From NCBI GenBank assembly GCA_026414125.1, contig JAOAJQ010000009.1:1-17248 (forward strand): a DNA stretch of 17,248 nt, written 5' to 3'. Under the pieces are notes generated by a model. That model saw nothing but the letters and a program-made list of their open reading frames with translations, did no database searches and was not told the DNA's origin. A program made the position numbers and the translations under genes. Positions 13,173-17,248 of this stretch are shown in pieces. The DNA is from Thermoproteota archaeon. GTDB taxonomy: Archaea > Thermoproteota > EX4484-205 > JAAOZP01. Numbering within the stretch: position 1 is the first letter of the stretch; each line of letters starts with the position of its first letter.

Positions 13173-14027
13173 ATGGCTGGAAAAAATGCCGGCCCCTTCG
13201 TACTGTCAATAACCGGGGCGGTGTTGATTCTTACAGGCATTCTTATTCTCGTCTTCAGCAGCCACTACCTGTCTCTTCAGCCGGTTCTCTATCTCGCTAC
13301 CCTGATTCTCGCAGTGACCATCCTAACGGGAGCACTGTTAACCAGCCAGGAGAACGAGAAGAGGATCGTAGCTGGCTCGGCAATAGTCCTAGGCCTTTCG
13401 ACTATTGTTTTCTGCTTCTCCCTACTGCCCGTTTTCCTAACGTACGCGGGAAGATACATACCGTATATTTTCGTGCCACGCAACCTAGGCACGTCAGGCC
13501 TCATAGATTTCCTAGGAGGCTTTGTACCGTCCGTCATAGGGATAGTGGGTGTTATACTCTGTGCAGCGGGAAGTGTGCTTGGATTAAGGAGGAAACATTT
13601 ACCTTCAACACCCTCTTTGTCTAAGGTGGAGATGGGTGAAACTGAGGAATCGACGACCTGCCCGGAGTGCGGAGCAGTAAACAGTGCAAACTATAAATTC
13701 TGCTTCAAATGCGGAGCCAGGCTGAAACCCATGAAGCTGAGGAAGGCTGAGGAAGCCGTGACGGTGGAAGCAGTAGTTTGCCCTGTCTGCGGGAAGCAGA
13801 CAACTGGGGGCTCCAAGTTCTGCAGCCAGTGTGGTGCACCGTTATTCGAGGGTGAACAGCTTCCCCCACCGCCACCGGATATAGAGAGCAGGCTTGAAAA
13901 ACTGGAGGAAAGGATTGCGAGGCTGGAGAAAACCCTGGAGAAGGCTGTGCAACCGGAAGGCGCTGAGGAGCGCCGAGAGGAAGGCGAAGCCGGAGAAAGC
14001 ATATTCGAAGAATACACCCCAGATTAA
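13173..14027 (+). CDS. Four-helix membrane protein with two zinc ribbons and a coiled coil
   Basis: 284 residues. Four hydrophobic segments (about 8-29, 34-56, 65-86, 110-138) form an N-terminal membrane domain. Then two zinc ribbons follow: CPECG...CFKCGARL (C153, C156, C167, C170) and CPVCG...CSQCGAPL (C193, C196, C207, C210), of the short type common in archaea. A proline run leads to a predicted coiled coil (about 226-250, heptad-like LEKLEERIARLEKTLEKA) and an acidic tail. By the positive-inside rule (RRKH after the last helix) the ribbons face the cytosol. No enzyme motif is visible; it may be a scaffold or sensor that binds protein or nucleic acid near the membrane. It has its own BoxA. 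The function is not recognised. Confidence 0.85.
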   Translation: MAGKNAGPFVLSITGAVLILTGILILVFSSHYLSLQPVLYLATLILAVTILTGALLTSQENEKRIVAGSAIVLGLSTIVFCFSLLPVFLTYAGRYIPYIFVPRNLGTSGLIDFLGGFVPSVIGIVGVILCAAGSVLGLRRKHLPSTPSLSKVEMGETEESTTCPECGAVNSANYKFCFKCGARLKPMKLRKAEEAVTVEAVVCPVCGKQTTGGSKFCSQCGAPLFEGEQLPPPPPDIESRLEKLEERIARLEKTLEKAVQPEGAEERREEGEAGESIFEEYTPD

Positions 14028-14083
14028 CATCCCTTATCCTGTTGAAAAGCATGGGGTTGGAGGTTTCTTGCGCAGGGCTAGAC

Positions 14084-15466
14084 TTAGGCTTTAAGTCTCT
14101 CCGAGACCACGTGACCCACGTAGAGGCCGGAGGCAGCCGCTTGAGACAGCCCCCTTGTGATGCCGGCGCCGTCTCCGACTGCAAACAGGTTTTTAACAGG
14201 AGTCTCGCCACACTCGTTAACCTCAACCCTAGAAGAGTAAAACTTGGCTTCAACACCGTAGAGAAGCGTGTCATGCTTAGAGAAAATCCCTGGAATAAGG
14301 GTGTCTAAGGCTCTGAGCATTTCAACAATGTTCGAGAGAATCCTGTAGGGCAGGATGAAACTGAGGTCTCCAGGCGTCGCGTCGGGCAGCGTCGGTGAGA
14401 TAAGGCTCCTGCTGAGACGTTCATACGTGGACCTTCTTCCCTGCAATAGGTCGCCTAGTCTTTGAACAACCACGCCGTTTGAAATAAGGTTTGCAAGCTT
14501 AGCTATCGACATTCCGTATTCAATCGGCTCTTTAAAAGGCTCCGTGAAATCCGTTGACACAAGCACCGCGAAATTAGTGTTATCAGTCATATAACTGTTG
14601 TAACTGTGGCCGTTCACAGTGACAATCCCCTCGTAGAACTCTGTTAAAACCTCCCCATGCGGATTAACGCAGAAAGTCCTAACATTGTCGTCAAACCTTT
14701 TCGAAACATATTTCAGCTTTGGCTCATAAAGGTCCCGAGTAATGTCATCCATTATTTCCGCAGGAACCTCTACTCTGACACCAAGGTCTACAGGGTTACG
14801 TTTCATAGGAATATTGAGCCTCGTGAACTCCTTCCTCAACCATCCTGCTCCAGACCTGCCTGGGGCGACTACGATGAACCGTCCAAACATGTTTTCACCA
14901 TCCTTAGTCTTAACACCTTTGGCAACACCGTTTTCAACAACGAAGCTTTCAACCTCAGTCATAACCCTTACTTCAACATTCTTCTCAAGATCATCCTTCA
15001 TCCGGCTCAGTATTTTAAACGAGAGGTCTGAACCCATGTGTCTAACAGGGTTTCTCTGAAGCTTCAAGCCAGCTAGGCTAGCCCTCCTCCTCCACTCCTC
15101 GAACGAATCCTCGTCGTCGCCGTAAACCTTCTCCGGCGCCCCGTAGCTCAGGAAAATATCGTCAACCCTCTTTATGTATTGACGGGTCTTTTCAGAAGAC
15201 AAGACCTCTGGAAGCCAGCCTCCAACCTCAGGGTCAAGAGTTATCTTCCCGTCTGAGAAAGCCCCTGCACCACCCCAGCCACTGTAAACGTTGCAGACGC
15301 CGCACCTGACGCACAGCTTGTTAAGCCTCCTCGCGGGGCATTTTCTATCACTAATGTCACGCCCCTTTTCAAGAATCAGGATCGACGCGTCAGAATGCTT
15401 TTCAAGGATGCTTAAAGCACAGAATATTCCCGCTGGGCCTCCTCCCACTATTATCACGTCATGCAA
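14084..15466 (-). CDS. FAD-dependent dehydrogenase of the COG2509 type
   Basis: 460 residues. VIIVGGGPAGIFCALSI (4-20) is the dinucleotide-binding fold for FAD, with LEKG (about 32-35) at the end of the second strand. CPARRLNKLCVRCGVCNVYS (43-62) has four cysteines (C43, C52, C55, C58), followed by GWGGAGAFSDGK (63-74), the hallmark of this group of uncharacterised FAD dehydrogenases. VGDGAGITRGLSQAAASG near the C-terminus completes the FAD site. The substrate is unknown; the cysteine group may bind metal or an iron-sulfur cluster. The apparent start is TTG at 15466 with a purine-rich GGAAAGGA upstream; a GTG three codons on is the alternative. It is divergent from malate dehydrogenase with a 69-base gap. 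Confidence 0.88.
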   Translation of the reverse strand: MHDVIIVGGGPAGIFCALSILEKHSDASILILEKGRDISDRKCPARRLNKLCVRCGVCNVYSGWGGAGAFSDGKITLDPEVGGWLPEVLSSEKTRQYIKRVDDIFLSYGAPEKVYGDDEDSFEEWRRRASLAGLKLQRNPVRHMGSDLSFKILSRMKDDLEKNVEVRVMTEVESFVVENGVAKGVKTKDGENMFGRFIVVAPGRSGAGWLRKEFTRLNIPMKRNPVDLGVRVEVPAEIMDDITRDLYEPKLKYVSKRFDDNVRTFCVNPHGEVLTEFYEGIVTVNGHSYNSYMTDNTNFAVLVSTDFTEPFKEPIEYGMSIAKLANLISNGVVVQRLGDLLQGRRSTYERLSRSLISPTLPDATPGDLSFILPYRILSNIVEMLRALDTLIPGIFSKHDTLLYGVEAKFYSSRVEVNECGETPVKNLFAVGDGAGITRGLSQAAASGLYVGHVVSERLKA

Positions 15467-15500
15467 TACTGCTTCCTTTCCCCAATCCTCAACACTGATA

Positions 15501-15508
15501 CTTTTAAG
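15501..15508. promoter_or_regulatory. Shared promoter region of the divergent FAD dehydrogenase and malate dehydrogenase genes
   Basis: CTTTTAAG on the plus strand is centred 31 bases before the TTG at 15536. Read on the minus strand it is CTTAAAAG, 38-39 bases before the TTG at 15466. One BoxA may serve both directions, because no other AT-rich box lies in the 69-base gap. Confidence 0.45.
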
Positions 15509-15535
15509 TTTACCGTTTACAGGAGACTCTTAGAT

Positions 15536-16450
15536 TTGAGGAGAATCGGGATAATAGGCTCTGGAAAAGTAGGGTGCTCTGCGGCAACTTTCCTATTACC
15601 TGAGGCTGACGAAATAGTGCTTTACGATATTGTCCCCAAGCTACCGGTTGGAGAAGCCCTAGACCTGCAGAACGCGGCTGAGGCTCTCGATTTAAACGTT
15701 GAAGTCAAGGGGACTAACGATATTTCCCTTCTCCACGGCTTGGACATTGTCGTCGTAACAGCAGGGTTTGGAAGAACCCCGGGGATGAGCAGAATGGACC
15801 TTTTAAACAGGAACCTTCCAATAATAGAGGGGATAGCTAAAGAATATGGCGGGGGGAGAGACGGTGGAACAGTATTCATAATTGTGACAAACCCCGTTGA
15901 CGTTTTAACCTATGTTTTCTGGAGGAGAAGCGGTGTTCAGAGGCACAGGGTGGCTGGCTTAAGCGGCGTCCTGGATTCCAGCCGTTTAAAAACGATAATG
16001 AGGCTGAGTAGGGGAATAAGGGTAAGCGGCTTAAGCTCGTTCGTACTAGGGGAGCATGGTGAGAACATGGTGATCCTGAGGGATAGGATGCGCGAAGAAT
16101 ACGGGTTAAGCAACACTGATCTGGACTTAGTTCAAAACGAGACTGTTAAGGCAGCCGCCGAGATAATAAGCATGAAGGGAGCCACGGTTCACGGGCCGGG
16201 CGCATCAATAGCCAGAATGGTTAAAGCAGTGTTGTCCGACAGCAGAGAGATCCTGCCTGCTTCAGTAGTCTTAAACGGGGAATATGGAATTAGGAACGTC
16301 TGCTTAGGGGTTCCGGTTGAAACCGGGAGAAACGGTTTCAAAATCATTCAGGAGAAGCTGAGCGAGAATGAGGAATCGATGCTGAGAAAAGCTGCGGAAA
16401 ACGTTTCGAAAGCGCTGGAGCATATAGGATATGGTGAGCACGGGCTCTAA
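15536..16450 (+). CDS. mdh: Malate dehydrogenase (L-lactate/malate dehydrogenase family)
   Basis: 304 residues from the TTG at 15536. I chose this start because the Rossmann strand (RRIGIIGSGKVG) begins at once and a BoxA is 31 bases upstream; the frame is open back to an ATG at 15461, but that would add 25 residues overlapping the divergent gene's start. GSGKVG binds NAD, and D in VLYDI favours NAD over NADP. GRTPGMSRMDLLNRN has Arg at the specificity position that is Gln in lactate dehydrogenases, so malate/oxaloacetate is the expected pair. NPVDVLTY, GLSGVLDSSR (substrate Arg) and GEHGENMV (catalytic His) complete the active site. It acts in the cytosol in the citric acid cycle or a related carbon route. 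Confidence 0.93.
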   Translation: MRRIGIIGSGKVGCSAATFLLPEADEIVLYDIVPKLPVGEALDLQNAAEALDLNVEVKGTNDISLLHGLDIVVVTAGFGRTPGMSRMDLLNRNLPIIEGIAKEYGGGRDGGTVFIIVTNPVDVLTYVFWRRSGVQRHRVAGLSGVLDSSRLKTIMRLSRGIRVSGLSSFVLGEHGENMVILRDRMREEYGLSNTDLDLVQNETVKAAAEIISMKGATVHGPGASIARMVKAVLSDSREILPASVVLNGEYGIRNVCLGVPVETGRNGFKIIQEKLSENEESMLRKAAENVSKALEHIGYGEHGL

Positions 16451-16589
16451 GAAGGCTAGCGTATGATAGGAGCGCCTAATTAACACTTGGATTAACCAGA
16501 AACGTGAAGAATGTTTTTACACGCTACCAGACTGAGCTTGCAACTCGGCTGTTTCAGCATAAATCTCTCCATTGGGAATGACAGATGCT

Positions 16590-17248
16590 TTAAGCACTCG
16601 TATGCTTCTGGTTTTCCCAATATTGTCGAGCTATTTTAAAGAAGTTTTCAAGAATCTTTCTCCCATCCGGGTGCTCCTCGTCAAAAATCTGCGGGTGAAA
16701 CTGAACACCATACAGTGGCCGTTCCCTGTGCTTCATCACCTGAATCCGGCATTCCTCGGTAGAAGCCAGCAGGTCGAACCCTAGAGAAGCATCTTAACCT
16801 CGCAGTAATGGTGCTCGTCAACGCAGATAACTTCCCCCAGTCCGATGAAAAGGGGGTCTCTCTTAACAATCCGGACTGGCAGGAAACCTTTCTCCACGAA
16901 GTATCCTTCAAGATGCGTACCCACGTTTCTATCTTCCTCTCCCGGTTTTAGACGGCGAATGGGCGAACAGCCCAGCTCGCGGTAGGGATGCCAGTAAGCC
17001 ATTCCAATCACCTGGTGCCCGCCACATATGACGAGAATCGGGACAAATGCGTCCATAATTATTTCAAACTCCCTCGTCCAGTCGTTCTTCACAAACTGCT
17101 CCCAAGGAGCGCCGCTGCCGCTCAGGACCACTGCCAACGGCTTCAACTCACGAATCTCTTCGAGCGAGCACCTGCTGTAGTGCCTCACGACGCATGGATC
17201 CTGGTAGACGCTGCGAACCTCCCTACGCATATCCTCGTAGCGTTTCTC
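16590..17248 (-). pseudogene. Class I glutamine amidotransferase, frameshifted, 5' end beyond window
   Basis: The frame enters from the right edge (EKRYEDMRREV), so the ATG at 17228-17230 is probably internal. It reads VVLSGSGAPW and ICGGHQVIG, the nucleophile Cys motif of class I amidotransferases, and continues to DEHHYCEVKMLL, where it stops at TAG (16781-16783). The rest of the family sequence continues without a break in another frame from 16781: GFDLLASTEECRIQ, then RPLYGVQFHPQIFDEEHPDG with the catalytic His, then KILENFFKIARQYW, ending at TAA (16590-16592). Between EVK and GFD there are 11 bases where 12 are needed, so one base is missing between about 16793 and 16782. The truncated product would lack the active-site His. 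This is either a real mutation or an assembly error. No slippery heptamer for programmed shifting is seen. Confidence 0.88.

Noticed and set aside
13166..13624. Long second frame overlapping the zinc-ribbon membrane protein gene
   Set aside because: Arg/Ser/His-rich shadow of the real gene; the other frame shows clear helices and zinc ribbons.
12575..15508. CTTTTAAG at two divergent promoters as a special two-way element
   Set aside because: The octamer is simply a good BoxA and is not a true palindrome; only its TTAA core is.
15461..15535. Upstream ATG that would lengthen malate dehydrogenase by 25 residues
   Set aside because: The extra residues lie before the Rossmann strand, overlap the divergent gene's start and include the BoxA; the TTG at 15536 fits better.
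16781..16795. Programmed frameshift in the amidotransferase gene
   Set aside because: No slippery heptamer or downstream structure was recognised; mutation or consensus error is simpler.

Overview
This window reads as chromosomal DNA of a thermophilic archaeon, most likely of the Thermoproteota/TACK group, although the lineage cannot be fixed without searches. The signs are an archaeal RtcB RNA ligase, an archaeal-type radical SAM protein, an AN1 zinc-finger/site-2 protease fusion, a YkgJ-type cysteine-cluster protein, GTG and TTG starts, and TATA-like BoxA elements of the CTTTTAAG/TTTATAA type. These BoxA elements sit a near-constant 26-32 nt before most start codons, which suggests mainly leaderless or very short-leader transcripts. 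No rRNA, tRNA, transposase, phage gene or multi-copy CRISPR array was found.

Layout. 1-875 (+): 3' part of a radical SAM gene that enters from the left edge. 998-1465 (-): flavodoxin. 1545-3398 (-): membrane-anchored clan GH-A glycoside hydrolase with an N-terminal DUF5060-like domain. 3399-3720: divergent control region holding two foldable elements, a repeated 12-mer and a structured rtcB leader. 3721-5169 (+): rtcB. 5348-5449 (+): candidate 33-codon ORF. 5464-6261 (+): AN1 finger fused to a site-2 protease. 6351-8048 (+): secreted zinc phospholipase C-like enzyme with beta domains and a C-terminal membrane anchor. 8323-9234 (-): PLP-dependent cysteine synthase. 9487-9738 (-): doubtful small ORF. 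9771-11783 (-): large right-handed beta-helix protein, probably carbohydrate-active. 11971-12615 (-): YkgJ-like protein. 12605-12808 (+): 4-oxalocrotonate tautomerase. 13173-14027 (+): four-helix membrane protein with two zinc ribbons and a coiled coil. 14084-15466 (-): COG2509-type FAD dehydrogenase. 15536-16450 (+): malate dehydrogenase. 16590-17248 (-): class I glutamine amidotransferase broken by a one-base frameshift and cut by the right edge.

The genes are mostly single transcription units with their own BoxA, not one operon. Themes are RNA repair (RtcB), carbon and cysteine metabolism, redox flavoproteins, polysaccharide use (the GH-A enzyme and the beta-helix protein) and envelope functions (S2P, the phospholipase-like protein). 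The most rewarding places are the rtcB leader, which can fold into a long hairpin and seems able to switch exposure of its Shine-Dalgarno; the frameshifted amidotransferase; the small ORF and CRISPR-repeat-like inverted repeats between rtcB and the AN1-S2P gene; and two BoxA elements with no long gene behind them (about 8171 and 9354).
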